Shown here one piece after another: positions 27,833 through 37,929 of a stretch of 64,000 nt of DNA. A program made the translations under genes and the position numbers. Positions within the stretch are counted from its first letter, which is position 1, and each line of letters begins with the position of its first letter. The stretch lies in contig JTDA01000010.1 in the NCBI GenBank assembly GCA_000803105.1, positions 74,525 to 138,524 of the forward strand, written 5' to 3'. Under the pieces are notes generated by a model. That model was not told where the DNA came from and did not search any database. It saw only the letters and a program-made list of their open reading frames with translations. Origin of the DNA: Coprobacter secundus (GTDB lineage Bacteria > Bacteroidota > Bacteroidia > Bacteroidales > Coprobacteraceae).

Positions 27833-30800
27833 TCACTTGCCGAAATGTTCGGTCAGGTACTCTTTCGGCGATATCCCGAAATGTTTCTTAAAGAGATTGG
27901 AAAAATGCGACTGGGTCCCGAAACCAGTCATCTCACTGATTTCTCCCAATGTATATTCCCGGGTCAATATAAGCTCGGCCGCGCGGTTGAGACGGTATGT
28001 CTTAAGCAAATCATTCGGAGTGGCTCCTGTAAGTGCTTTGATTTTCCGGTAGAAATTGGCACGGGAATAACCCAGCTCGCGGCTAAGGATATTGATGTTG
28101 ATATCACCGTTGGATATGTTGTCTTCTATGTATTTGTACAATTTGTCGAGAAATTTCCGGTCGAGCGGGCTGAGCTCGAGCCGTACGTCTTTCTCCGCCG
28201 GGACAGAGTCTTGTGCTCCACATGCCGAAATGAGAAGAGCTTTGAGCTTGTCCTGCTTTGCCATCATCCTGTTGACTATGGAAATAAGCACACTCGGATT
28301 GAAGGGTTTGCTGAGGTACATATCGGCTCCCTGGTCATATCCTCTTATCTGCTCCTCGTCCATGACTTTGGCCGTAAGCAGGATTACGGGGATATGGCAA
28401 ATGTCCTTGTTCTTCTTCACTTCACTGCATAGCTCATATCCGTCCATACGCGGCATCAATACATCGCTAATGATGATGTCGGGAACCGTCTCCACAGCCC
28501 TTTGCAACCCGTTGAGGCCGTCAAATGCCGTGGTTACATCGAACTTATCGCTGAACAGGCCGGCTATAAAGGCGTTCATATCGGGATTGTCTTCGATGAT
28601 AAGTATCTTCCTGCGTTCGGCACCAGCCGCCTCTTCTTCTGCGGCATCGTCCGTAACGGGGATTGCAGGGAGGATATCACTGCCGGCTGCCTGTTCTGCT
28701 TCCTGCTTCATATCCATATCGTCGGATGCCCGTTCGTCTTCGCTATATGCACTCTCGCAAACGGGAATGACAACCGTAAAGGTCATCCCCCGGGAGACAT
28801 TCCGTTCGGCACGTATTTTTCCCTTGTGGTTTTCGACCAAGTGATATACGTAGTTCAATCCTATGCCGAATCCTTTTATCTGCCCGTATTTCGAGGGTGT
28901 CACCAACCGGCTGAAACGCTTGAAGAGCCGTGTAAAATCATTTTTATCTATGCCTATGCCGTTATCGGTCACCCGGATTTCCATATACGTCCAATCGTTT
29001 CCGGTAGTTCTTTCCGGGTATTTTGTCAAGTCGAGCTTGACGATAATACGACCGCTGTCGAGCGTATATTTGGTCGCATTCATCAGCAGATTGTTCATAA
29101 TCTTATCCAGCTTATCGGCGTCGTATATGACCGTAAGACTGTCGTACGGGCAGTCGAATTCCACTATCTGATTTTTCTCTGCCGTATATATATTGTATAA
29201 TTTAATAATATTTTCCAATTGGTGAACACAATCGTGCCGACTGACTTTCAGCGGAAGTGTTTCGTCCTTGACATGGCGAAACTTCAGTAACTGGTCGGTG
29301 AGGTCAAGCAACCGGTCTACGTTGCCGGCTATAAAATCGAGATTCGACTCTACTTGCTGCTCGCTCAGAGTCCGATATTTGTCTTTCAACATCTTTACAG
29401 GGGCATAAATCAGAGTCAGGGGTGTCCTCAACTCGTGCGATATGTTGGTAAAAAAGTTTACTTTCATCTGGGACATTTTGTGTTCCTGCTCAATTTTTGC
29501 CTCGATAAGGGTATATCTTTCTTTGGCAAGCTTGAGACGGACATATAGTTTACTGAACAGGAAAACAAGCAATACCGCCAATACCGCATATACGGATAGC
29601 GCGAGAGGATGCAACCAAGGTGCGGGACTGACTTCGACGTCGAGCAGCTTTCTGGGCTCACCCCAGGCCCCGTTACGATTTTTTGCCTTGACCAGGAAGG
29701 TATAACTGCCTGCCGGCAGGTTGGCGTAGGTAGCCCGGTTGTATTTGCCTATATAGTTCCATGTGTGGTCGAAACCTTCGAGCATATAGGCGTATTCGAG
29801 AAACGACAGACAGTCATAAGCAATGCCCGAAAACTCGAAACTGACAACATTCTCGTCATGGTCGAGTTTGAGGTTCCTTATCAAGGATATATCCCTGTCG
29901 ATGACTCCGCCGTCTTCGGGTACCACGCTGTTGCCGAAAAGCTTGAAGTCGGTAAGATATATGGGAATGTCTTGGCGGACAGGCTCCACGTTATCGGGGA
30001 AGACTTCTTCGAGTCCTGTGTTCCCGCCGAAATAGATATGTCCCCGGCTGTCCTTGAACGTACATTTTTCATGGTACTGGTTGCCTCCGATACCGTCTTG
30101 CTGGAGATAGACGTTGATGGTATCGGCCGGTGATATGCGGTATATGCCGTAAGAAGAACTTGCCCATATATTATCGTGCGCGTCGCACTCGATGCCTACC
30201 ATGTCATTGCGCTGGAGCGGGTCGTACTGCTTCAGCGTCTTCTTTTTCAAGTCGTATTTCATAAGGCCGTTGCCGTAAGTGCCGATCCACAGGTTGCCTT
30301 TAGCGTCGAGCCTGAGTTCTACGGCATTGCTCCAAAGCTTCCGGCACTTGGCATCGAGAGCACTGGCTACCAGCGAATTGGCATCGATGACGTAGATATT
30401 GTCCATGTATGCCGAAAAGAGCATCTTGTCATCGGAAAGGGGTATGATTTTGGTGATGTTGTTGCTGTTGGAAACGGCCGATGTGATATGTTGCTTGAGA
30501 GTAAGGTCGTCGTCGTAGATATATAATCCGTTTTCGGACGAGCCCGCCCATATCCTGCGGTTAGCGTCTTCGGCTATGGTAACCACATTTCCGGTTCCGG
30601 AACAGGTTTTTACCAAAGAGAGTTGCCCGTCCCGGCCAATGTTGCAGACTATAAGCAAATTTCCATACCCGACCCATAACCGGTTGCGGGTATCACAGTA
30701 TATTTCCTGCACAAAGTTGCTGTTGAACACCGACAGCCAGGGGGTCGTGGAGGCGTTGTACCAGACCACTTTCCCGGTGGCGGTATTGTAATATGCCAGG

Positions 30801-31876
30801 CCGTCATAGCGGGTTCCTATCCACATATTTCCATACCGGTCGGCGGTAATACGGGTGACAAACCGGTTTCTGAACAGGTTTACTATGGCTTTGTTTTCAT
30901 TAAATATCTTTTTCTTGTTCGAAAGCATGAAATGCCCCCGGTCGAAAGTCCCGAACCACACGTTTTTTTCCTTATCGACAAATGCCGTATTGATATCGAC
31001 AGAGGGTATATCGGCAAACTCGTCGTTGTTGTACCGGCTTATCACATCGCGGGTTTCCATGTCGTACACAAGCGCACCTTTGTTTCTTGTGCTTATCAGC
31101 AACTTACGGCCTCCGTCGACGGGCAACATCTGATTGATACGCAAATCGTCGAGCGCATGAGGGAAATCGCCGTCGCTGATTTCGAGGCTATGCAAATCGA
31201 GGAGCTTGATGCCGTTTTCGGTACCCAAAAGTATCTTTTCACGGTCACTGACCATACAGTTTACAACATCGTCCCGTCCTACGACGATTTTGGAAATCAG
31301 GCTCAACGAACGGTCGAGCTTTATCAGCTCTGCCCCATTGGTGAGCCACAAGTTGCCGTGACTGTCGGTAACGGCTCCATATATGACCTGCCTGTCGACT
31401 TCGATGCGCGGTATAAGCGTCTTGTTTTTTTCATCTATCTCGTACAGCCCGTTATAGCCGTATGTATATATTCTCCCGGCATACTGGACAAATCCGAGAA
31501 AAAAACTTTCCATACCGGTCGAGGTACTCTGCGAGTATCGGTGAAACTCGTACTTCCCCCGTGCCATCGAACAGATACCCTTCCCGGTAGATATCCACAG
31601 CTTGGAGGCGTCGTCGACATAAAGGCCTGTAATGAGATTGGAGGGTATGGAGTGTTCGTCGGCTTCGTCATAGAAGAATACATCATAGCTTTCGCCGAAG
31701 CTCTTACAAAGTCCGTTTGCCGTAGCTATCCATATATATCCCAAGCTGTCTTGGGCAAAGGCATTGACCCGAAGGTTTGACAAATCGGTGCGATGCAACG
31801 GCTGTGAAAGGACATCGGAGAGTGCCGACAAAATAAAAACACAACATAGCGATATCGTCAGTATTTGTTGTCTCAT
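27833..31876 (-). CDS. Hybrid two-component system sensor-regulator (HTCS) of the PUL
   Basis: 1347 residues. After a signal sequence, about 30-700 form two seven-bladed Reg_prop beta-propellers (repeats like DSLGYIWIATANGLCK, RYGNMWIGTRYDGLAY, KGNLWIGTYGNGLMKY). A Y_Y_Y domain follows (FLEYAYMLEGFDHTWNYIG), then one membrane helix near 780-800 (ALSVYAVLAVLLVFLFSKLY), a HisKA domain with phospho-acceptor FFTNISHELRTPLTL, an ATPase domain (NNLLMNATKYT; DNGIGIDKNDF; GFGIGLNYV), a receiver (ILIIEDNPDMN; IIISDVLMPRMDGYE; PVILLTAK) and an AraC DNA-binding domain ending KKHFGISPKEYL. It senses a periplasmic oligosaccharide and activates the PUL. It is transcribed divergently from the GH78/GH106 operon. 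Confidence 0.95.
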   Translation of the reverse strand: MRQQILTISLCCVFILSALSDVLSQPLHRTDLSNLRVNAFAQDSLGYIWIATANGLCKSFGESYDVFFYDEADEHSIPSNLITGLYVDDASKLWISTGKGICSMARGKYEFHRYSQSTSTGMESFFLGFVQYAGRIYTYGYNGLYEIDEKNKTLIPRIEVDRQVIYGAVTDSHGNLWLTNGAELIKLDRSLSLISKIVVGRDDVVNCMVSDREKILLGTENGIKLLDLHSLEISDGDFPHALDDLRINQMLPVDGGRKLLISTRNKGALVYDMETRDVISRYNNDEFADIPSVDINTAFVDKEKNVWFGTFDRGHFMLSNKKKIFNENKAIVNLFRNRFVTRITADRYGNMWIGTRYDGLAYYNTATGKVVWYNASTTPWLSVFNSNFVQEIYCDTRNRLWVGYGNLLIVCNIGRDGQLSLVKTCSGTGNVVTIAEDANRRIWAGSSENGLYIYDDDLTLKQHITSAVSNSNNITKIIPLSDDKMLFSAYMDNIYVIDANSLVASALDAKCRKLWSNAVELRLDAKGNLWIGTYGNGLMKYDLKKKTLKQYDPLQRNDMVGIECDAHDNIWASSSYGIYRISPADTINVYLQQDGIGGNQYHEKCTFKDSRGHIYFGGNTGLEEVFPDNVEPVRQDIPIYLTDFKLFGNSVVPEDGGVIDRDISLIRNLKLDHDENVVSFEFSGIAYDCLSFLEYAYMLEGFDHTWNYIGKYNRATYANLPAGSYTFLVKAKNRNGAWGEPRKLLDVEVSPAPWLHPLALSVYAVLAVLLVFLFSKLYVRLKLAKERYTLIEAKIEQEHKMSQMKVNFFTNISHELRTPLTLIYAPVKMLKDKYRTLSEQQVESNLDFIAGNVDRLLDLTDQLLKFRHVKDETLPLKVSRHDCVHQLENIIKLYNIYTAEKNQIVEFDCPYDSLTVIYDADKLDKIMNNLLMNATKYTLDSGRIIVKLDLTKYPERTTGNDWTYMEIRVTDNGIGIDKNDFTRLFKRFSRLVTPSKYGQIKGFGIGLNYVYHLVENHKGKIRAERNVSRGMTFTVVIPVCESAYSEDERASDDMDMKQEAEQAAGSDILPAIPVTDDAAEEEAAGAERRKILIIEDNPDMNAFIAGLFSDKFDVTTAFDGLNGLQRAVETVPDIIISDVLMPRMDGYELCSEVKKNKDICHIPVILLTAKVMDEEQIRGYDQGADMYLSKPFNPSVLISIVNRMMAKQDKLKALLISACGAQDSVPAEKDVRLELSPLDRKFLDKLYKYIEDNISNGDININILSRELGYSRANFYRKIKALTGATPNDLLKTYRLNRAAELILTREYTLGEISEMTGFGTQSHFSNLFKKHFGISPKEYLTEHFGK

Positions 31877-31981
31877 AGAGGTTTCATGGATATTAAAAAA
31901 AATAAACAGGTGTGATAAATCACTGTGTAAATTTATCTCAAAATATCGTATATTTCAAAACAAATTTGTACGATTTCCCTA

Positions 31982-32032
31982 TTTTGAGACTTATATAATA
32001 ACTTTTGAGACAAAACACGAGACTTTGAAGAC
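31982..32032 (+). promoter_or_regulatory. Triple direct repeat, candidate HTCS operator for the GH78/GH106 operon
   Basis: Three copies, TTTTGAGAC (31982-31990), TTTTGAGACAAA (32003-32014) and TTTGAAGACAAAT (32024-32036), have their GAC triplets exactly 21 bp apart. They lie about 100 bp before the GH78 start in the 259-bp divergent gap with the HTCS gene. It is the strongest instance of the motif shared with 13.65 and 26.78 kb. A perfect -7 element is not obvious downstream; TAAATTGC near 32079 is a weak candidate. Confidence 0.65.
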
Positions 32033-32135
32033 AAATATCACACAAATCGGGATAAATGAAAAACTGATACGGCCGTAAATTGCGTAACATTGTAAATCAA
32101 AAAAAATCAACTTTATCAAACAATAATTTTACGTA

Positions 32136-33860
32136 ATGGTGAAACCTCATTTATTTATAGTGTTTTCTCTCTTATGCTTGTTTGCGCTCAGCTCCCAAGC
32201 GAAAGTCACGCATACAACCGTACCTCCGGCCAGAATCGTCTGGATGTCGGATAATACCGGGAAATTCGTCTCCAATCCCAATCACCTGTTGGGGACATTC
32301 AGCGGACAGTTATCGGTATCTGATACTTCGTATGCAACCCTGATGAGCTCCGACACGCATCAGGCCTCCATTTTACTGGATTTCGGCAAGGAAATGTATG
32401 GAAGGATAAAAATATTTTCGGCTATCCGGGAATGTAAAGTTCCCGTCAGATTGAGAATACGCCTGGGCGAGTCGGTCACGGAGGCCATGAGCGACGTGAA
32501 TATGCCGGATAACCCTCAAAACCCGACCAACGAGCATTCGTTGCGTGATTTTACGGTCTCGGCTCCGTGGCTGGGCTCTTTCCAATGCGGGAACAGCGGC
32601 TTCAGATTTGCCAGGATAGATTTGCTCGATAAGGATATAAAATATAACTTGCGCCATGTATCGGCTGTCTCGCTGATAAGGGACATCGAGGACAAGGGAT
32701 CGTTCTGCTCTGATAATAAACGGATAAACCAAATATGGCAAACAGGTGCTTATACCGTAAAACTGAACATGCAGGAGTACCTCTGGGACGGGATAAAGCG
32801 CGACCGGCTCGTATGGGTGGGCGACATGCATCCGGAGGTGATGACGATAAACAATGTATTCGGGGAACAAGAGGTGGTGTACAAGAGTCTCGACTTTGCC
32901 CGCGACGATACGCCTTTTCCGGGCTGGATGAACGGGATGTGCTCCTATTCGTTGTGGTGGATAATCATACAGAAGGACTTGTATATGTACCAGGGCAACC
33001 TCGATTACTTAAAAAGCCAGCGCGACTATTTGCTCCGTCTCGTCAAGCAGATCGACGAGAGGATTGACGAGAACGGGGTGGAACGGCTCGACGGAATACG
33101 CTTTCTCGACTGGCCGACATCGGAAAACCGGAATGTGATACACAGCGGACTGCAATCGCTCTCTTTCATGGCGATGAAAGCGGCTGTACAAATCGGGGAG
33201 TATATCGGTGACAGGGATATGATAAGAATGGCATCGAGCTGCCTCGAACGGATGAAGGGGGTGGCTGTGGATGCTCATGATAACAGCCAAGCGGCAGCGT
33301 TGAATATCATATCGGGGTTGAGCACAGACCCAGAGAAGGATTGTGAAACGATATTGAAAAACGGCCTTGACGGTTTCTCAACATTTTACGGGTATTATAT
33401 GCTGGAGGCTCTTGCCATGCTGGGCAAATATGATGAGGCTCTCGACTTCATCTCTACGTATTGGGGAGCGATGCTGGACTTGGGGGCAACTACTTTCTGG
33501 GAAGATTTGAAATATGCCGACGTAGCCAATGCGGCACGCATCGACGAGATAGTGCCGCCGGGCAAGCATGACATACATGCAGGCGGGGGTGCTTATTGTT
33601 ATAAGGGGTTGAGGCTGAGCCTTTGCCACGGATGGGCATCGGGCCCTACATCCTGGCTTACCCGGCATGTGCTCGGCATCGTCCCGATAGAACCGGGATG
33701 CCGTGTCCTGCAGGTGAAACCCAACCTCGGCCCGCTACAGTCGGTCAAAGGGACTTTTCCCACTCCTTACGGTATCGTAACGGTAAGTTGCACGAAAAAC
33801 AGCCGGGGAAAAGTCGTATGTGACATAAAGGCTCCGAAAGGGGTAAAGATAGTCAGGTGA
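32136..33860 (+). CDS. GH78-family alpha-L-rhamnosidase (compact form)
   Basis: 574 residues with signal peptide (MVKPHLFIVFSLLCLFALSSQA). A beta-sandwich domain (ASILLDFGKEMYGRIKIFS; VPVRLRIRLGES) is followed by the (alpha/alpha)6 barrel with NKRINQIWQTGAYTVKLNMQ and the catalytic signature YLWDGIKRDRLVWVGDMHPE near 214-233, then FLDWPTSEN and a C-terminal beta-domain (EPGCRVLQVKPNLGPLQSVKG). This compact architecture is common in Bacteroidetes GH78 proteins. It is the first gene of the plus-strand operon, 34 bp before GH106, and follows the triple operator repeat. Confidence 0.9.
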   Translation: MVKPHLFIVFSLLCLFALSSQAKVTHTTVPPARIVWMSDNTGKFVSNPNHLLGTFSGQLSVSDTSYATLMSSDTHQASILLDFGKEMYGRIKIFSAIRECKVPVRLRIRLGESVTEAMSDVNMPDNPQNPTNEHSLRDFTVSAPWLGSFQCGNSGFRFARIDLLDKDIKYNLRHVSAVSLIRDIEDKGSFCSDNKRINQIWQTGAYTVKLNMQEYLWDGIKRDRLVWVGDMHPEVMTINNVFGEQEVVYKSLDFARDDTPFPGWMNGMCSYSLWWIIIQKDLYMYQGNLDYLKSQRDYLLRLVKQIDERIDENGVERLDGIRFLDWPTSENRNVIHSGLQSLSFMAMKAAVQIGEYIGDRDMIRMASSCLERMKGVAVDAHDNSQAAALNIISGLSTDPEKDCETILKNGLDGFSTFYGYYMLEALAMLGKYDEALDFISTYWGAMLDLGATTFWEDLKYADVANAARIDEIVPPGKHDIHAGGGAYCYKGLRLSLCHGWASGPTSWLTRHVLGIVPIEPGCRVLQVKPNLGPLQSVKGTFPTPYGIVTVSCTKNSRGKVVCDIKAPKGVKIVR

Positions 33861-33894
33861 AACAACATAAAAGAAATATAAAGGATATATTATC

Positions 33895-36800
33895 ATGAAA
33901 TCGATGAATTTAAAATCGTCTTTGGTCGCAGCAGCCTTGTTGCTGCTTACGGTACAAGTACCGGCTGCCACGGCTACCGACAGTTACCAAGATATGCGCA
34001 AGGTGTTTGCCTCGCCCCAAGATGTACAAACCAGTTGCTACTGGTACTGGATATCGGGTAATATAAGTAAAGAGGGTGTCATCAATGATTTGAAATCGAT
34101 GAAAAAGGCGGGTATCAACCGGGCTTTTATCGGATTCCAGGGTATTGCAGAAATGCCGCACGGCCCTGTGTATATGCAGAGCGACGAGTGGTATGACATC
34201 GTACACGCTGCTTTGAAAACGGCTACTGAAGAGAATATCGAAATCGGCATTTTCAACGGCCCCGGATGGAGCCAGGCCGGAGGGCCGTGGGTAGACCCGA
34301 AACAGTCGATGCGTTACTTGGCTTCACAACATGCTCTGGTAACGGGCGGAGGCGAAAGGGACATCGTATTCCCCCACCCCGACAACTTCCTGCAGAATGT
34401 AAAAGTGCTTGCTTTCAAACGTAACAACATCGCTCCTGATATAAGGGCGACGGTAGATCATATTACGACAGAGGGCGTGACGGATGTCGCCCGGATGTTT
34501 GACGGGGACTTGAACACTACAGGCGGATTTGAACGCGATAAAGCCAGCATTACGGTAAGGCCGTCGAAGAAGGATTTTACACTCCGCTCTATCCGGATAG
34601 AGAGCGCGACGCCTATCAGGGCTTACTTTTCCGTAAAGGTGAAACGCAACGGGACATTCGAAGAGGTTTGTTCTTTCGGGGCCGACCGCACAGTTCTAAA
34701 GAACGAAGTGGGATATGACGGGCTGGCTCCTACGGCTGTGGCTGTACCCGAAACGCGCGGCGAGGAATTCATGGTAGAGATGAATATCAATGCCAACTGC
34801 AAAATAAAGGAATTCAAATTGTCCGAAACTCCTATCGTAGACCGCTATGCAGACAAGATACTGAGCAAAATGCACCAGACTCCCCAGCCGATGTGGCATG
34901 ACTATAAATGGGACAACCGGGTTTCTTATGCACCGGATGCCGTAGTTTCGGAAAGGGATATTATCGACATCACCGACCACATCGATGCCGACCGGGTTGT
35001 CTGGAATGTCCCGGAGGGTGATTGGGAAATCGTACGTACTTACATGGCTCCTACGGGCATATGTAATGCCCCTGCCATAAAAGGCGACGGGGAAGGCCCT
35101 GAGGTAGACCGCTGGAACCGGGAGAACTTGAAACACCACTACGACAGTTTTATAGGCGAGATACTCAGACGGGTTCCGGAAAATGACCGGAAGACCTGGA
35201 AAATGATTGTATGTGACAGTTATGAGAAAGCTACGCAAAATTATGGAGACGACTTTATCGACTATTTCAAATCGCATTTCGGATATGACCCCACTCCTTA
35301 CCTTCTCACCTTTGACGGCATTGTGGTAGGCAGTACCGACAAGTCGGACCGCTTCTTATGGGACTTGCGCCGCATGATTGCCGACCGCCTGGCCTATGAC
35401 CATATAGGCGGTATGCGGGAGCTTGCCCACAAAGACGGGTTCGGTATATGGCTGGAGTCATACGGGCATTGGGGGTTTCCCGGTGAATTTTTGCAGTACG
35501 GCGGCCAGTCGGACGAAGTGGCGGGCGAGTTCTGGAGCGAAGGCTCGCTGGGCGACATAGAGAACCGCGCGGCGTCATCGGCGGCTCACATATACGGAAA
35601 AGGCAAAGTATCGTCCGAATCGTTCACGTGCGGCGGGCCGGAGTTTGCCCGCAGTCCCCGCCATATGAAACAGCGGGGCGACAAGTTCTTTACAGAGGGT
35701 ATCAATAATACTCTACTTCACTTGTATGTCTCCCAACCCGATGAGACCTCTTTTCCGGGACTGAATTGCTGGTTCGGGAACGAATTTAACCGTAAAAATA
35801 CTTGGTACAGCCATATAGACTTGTTTACCGACTATCTGAAGCGTTGCAATTATTTGCTGCAACAGGGGAATTACGTGGCCGATGTGGCTTATTACATCGG
35901 AGAGGATGTCCCTGTAATGACGGGTATTACCGAACCGGCTCTGCCTAAGGGATTCCAATATGACTTCATAAATGCCGAGGTCATCGAGAATTATCTTTCT
36001 GCCAATGAGGAGCATATATTGTCTTTGCCTCATGGCACCCGATATAAATTGCTTGTTTTACCGCCGAGCAAAACCATGCGCCCGGGGGTCATCAGAAAAA
36101 TAAAACGGCTTCTCGAAGAGGGTGCCATCATTCTGGGCCCCAAACCGGAAAGGTCGCCGAGCCTCCAAGACTATATGGAGGCGGATGCCGAAGTGAAAGC
36201 TATTGCCGACGAATTGTGGGGCAACAGCAACTCTCAAACGATACGCCGCATAGGTAAAGGATGGTTGTTTGCCGGATACAGCATAGAAGATATATTCGGT
36301 ATGATGGGATATATGCCGGACTTCCGGATATCTATCGACAGTGACGTGAAATATGCCCATACGACACAGCGTGACCGGGATATTTATTTTGTGAGCAACC
36401 AGACCGAAAAGGACATTGAATTTACGGCTCAATTCCGCATCGGAGGGAAAGTTCCTGAATTATGGAGCCCGATGGACGGTTCGGTACGTACCCTCAAATC
36501 GTTTGTAAACGTGGGGAATGTAACTCATATCCCGATGAGACTGCATCCCAACGAAAGCGCTTTTATCGTATTTGACAAAGATATATCGGGTGAGCCCCAA
36601 GTGTTGGACATGGCTCTCAACTATCCGGAAACAAAGGTGTTGTCCGTGATAAACGACAATTGGAACCTGACTTTGAAATCGATGGTCAACGACGGGAAGA
36701 AACTGAAACCGGAGGCTTTGAAAGATTTGTCGACGATGGATGATGACTATGTGAAGTATTTCTCGGGTACGGCTGTATATACAAACTCATTCAAAATAAA

Positions 36801-37113
36801 GGAGATTCCTGCCGGCAAAAGGGTAATTCTCGACTTGGGAGAGGTATACGAAATGGCTAAAGTGAAGGTGAACGGAAAGTATGCGGGCGGTGTATGGACG
36901 GCTCCTTATACTCTGGATATCACCGATGTCTTGAAACGGGGCAAGAACTCGATAGAAATCTCAGTGGTAAACAACTGGGTAAATCGTCTGGTGGGGGATT
37001 CCAGAGTACCGGAAGAGAAGCGAAAAACATCGTATGTATGCCGTACTTACCGGCCTAAATCTCCGCTTCAAAAGTCGGGATTGACGGGCCCGGTCAGAAT
37101 CCTGACCGAATAG
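33895..37113 (+). CDS. GH106 alpha-L-rhamnosidase
   Basis: 1072 residues, the usual GH106 length, with signal peptide (MKSMNLKSSLVAAALLLLTVQVPA). Family-typical segments are TSCYWYWISGNISKEGVINDL near 45, MKKAGINRAFIGFQG near 67, GIFNGPGWSQAGGPWVDPKQS near 117, and in the centre MIVCDSYEKATQNYGDDF and GIWLESYGHWGFPGEFLQYGG. The C-terminal beta-sandwich (RVILDLGEVYEMAKVKVNGKY) is of the glycosidase jelly-roll type. It removes alpha-L-rhamnose from complex polysaccharides. Together with two GH78 genes it makes rhamnose the clearest component of the substrate. Confidence 0.92.
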   Translation: MKSMNLKSSLVAAALLLLTVQVPAATATDSYQDMRKVFASPQDVQTSCYWYWISGNISKEGVINDLKSMKKAGINRAFIGFQGIAEMPHGPVYMQSDEWYDIVHAALKTATEENIEIGIFNGPGWSQAGGPWVDPKQSMRYLASQHALVTGGGERDIVFPHPDNFLQNVKVLAFKRNNIAPDIRATVDHITTEGVTDVARMFDGDLNTTGGFERDKASITVRPSKKDFTLRSIRIESATPIRAYFSVKVKRNGTFEEVCSFGADRTVLKNEVGYDGLAPTAVAVPETRGEEFMVEMNINANCKIKEFKLSETPIVDRYADKILSKMHQTPQPMWHDYKWDNRVSYAPDAVVSERDIIDITDHIDADRVVWNVPEGDWEIVRTYMAPTGICNAPAIKGDGEGPEVDRWNRENLKHHYDSFIGEILRRVPENDRKTWKMIVCDSYEKATQNYGDDFIDYFKSHFGYDPTPYLLTFDGIVVGSTDKSDRFLWDLRRMIADRLAYDHIGGMRELAHKDGFGIWLESYGHWGFPGEFLQYGGQSDEVAGEFWSEGSLGDIENRAASSAAHIYGKGKVSSESFTCGGPEFARSPRHMKQRGDKFFTEGINNTLLHLYVSQPDETSFPGLNCWFGNEFNRKNTWYSHIDLFTDYLKRCNYLLQQGNYVADVAYYIGEDVPVMTGITEPALPKGFQYDFINAEVIENYLSANEEHILSLPHGTRYKLLVLPPSKTMRPGVIRKIKRLLEEGAIILGPKPERSPSLQDYMEADAEVKAIADELWGNSNSQTIRRIGKGWLFAGYSIEDIFGMMGYMPDFRISIDSDVKYAHTTQRDRDIYFVSNQTEKDIEFTAQFRIGGKVPELWSPMDGSVRTLKSFVNVGNVTHIPMRLHPNESAFIVFDKDISGEPQVLDMALNYPETKVLSVINDNWNLTLKSMVNDGKKLKPEALKDLSTMDDDYVKYFSGTAVYTNSFKIKEIPAGKRVILDLGEVYEMAKVKVNGKYAGGVWTAPYTLDITDVLKRGKNSIEISVVNNWVNRLVGDSRVPEEKRKTSYVCRTYRPKSPLQKSGLTGPVRILTE

Positions 37114-37150
37114 TTACGTCCGGCTAAAAATACTTTTTGTGACGCAGAGG

Positions 37151-37190
37151 CGCAGCGTAGATGCATCGGCTTATTTTATCTTACGCTGCG
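37151..37190 (+). terminator. Putative terminator of the GH78/GH106 operon
   Basis: CGCAGCGTA (37151-37159) and TACGCTGCG (37182-37190) form a perfect 9-bp stem with a 22-base loop, followed by TTTCTTGTTG. It lies 37 bp after the GH106 stop. The long loop makes it less certain. Confidence 0.5.
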
Positions 37191-37439
37191 TTTCTTGTTG
37201 TCATATAATGACTCAACCTCATCTGCCGCCCCCGAATTTTTCCGACGCATTAAAAGGTGCAAAAAAACTCATCCTGCCACACATTGCATCGGGAAGGGGT
37301 TACGGATGACGAATACCGTCCCTACGAGGGTTGCAACGCCACACAGATGACCTTCATTGCAGACAGCATAGCGACAATCTGCAACATATCCTATCAATGG
37401 AAGGCATTCGGCAATTACCGGCATCTGTCCAGTCTTCGG

Positions 37440-37861
37440 CAGTTGTCAGGCACAAAAGACCGCAAAGGCTCCAAGACGGAAAAGAAGGACATCTCATTAT
37501 AGACTTGTTCAAAAAAACGCCGAAGCCGACAACATTCTGTTGGGTTCTCCCATTTATTCCGCTGATGTTCCATCTACATTAAAAGCTGTCATTGAATGTG
37601 CCAGTGTGGTAAGCGACTCCAATCCGGGCATGTTCCGTCACAAGGTTTGCGGAACAGTTGCCGTAGCAGGGCGTGGCGGAGCCATGAATGTCATCGACAC
37701 TCTCCACCATTTCTTACTGAATAAAAAAATATCGGGTAGGCTCTACTTATTGGGACATCACCTACGGCCGTTTGCCCGGCGAAGCCCTAAAAGACGAGGA
37801 TGTTGCTAATATGAAGAATCTCAGGCAGAATATGGCGTGACTGTTGGGGAAGATGGGATAA
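37440..37861 (+). pseudogene. Broken NADPH-dependent FMN reductase / iron-sulfur flavoprotein gene
   Basis: Three frames must be joined to read a flavodoxin-fold protein: LQDGKEGHLIIDLFKK, then NAEADNILLGSPIYSADV and HKVCGTVAVAGRGGAMNVID, then VGSTYWDITYGRLPGEALKD and DVANMKNLRQNMA. The first frame break is at an A7 run (37511-37517), the second at another A7 run (37723-37729), and TGA at 37838-37840 stands where the family has a Trp codon (MAW-LL). The N-terminal flavin-binding start is not recognisable in 37200-37440. Such proteins bind FMN and often an Fe-S cluster and reduce small molecules. The gene is clearly non-functional as read. Confidence 0.65.
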
Positions 37862-37929
37862 TTGATACCATCTTGAATGATCTGACCGAGTATATGATTT
37901 GTATCAGCATCATTTTTTTACAAATTACT

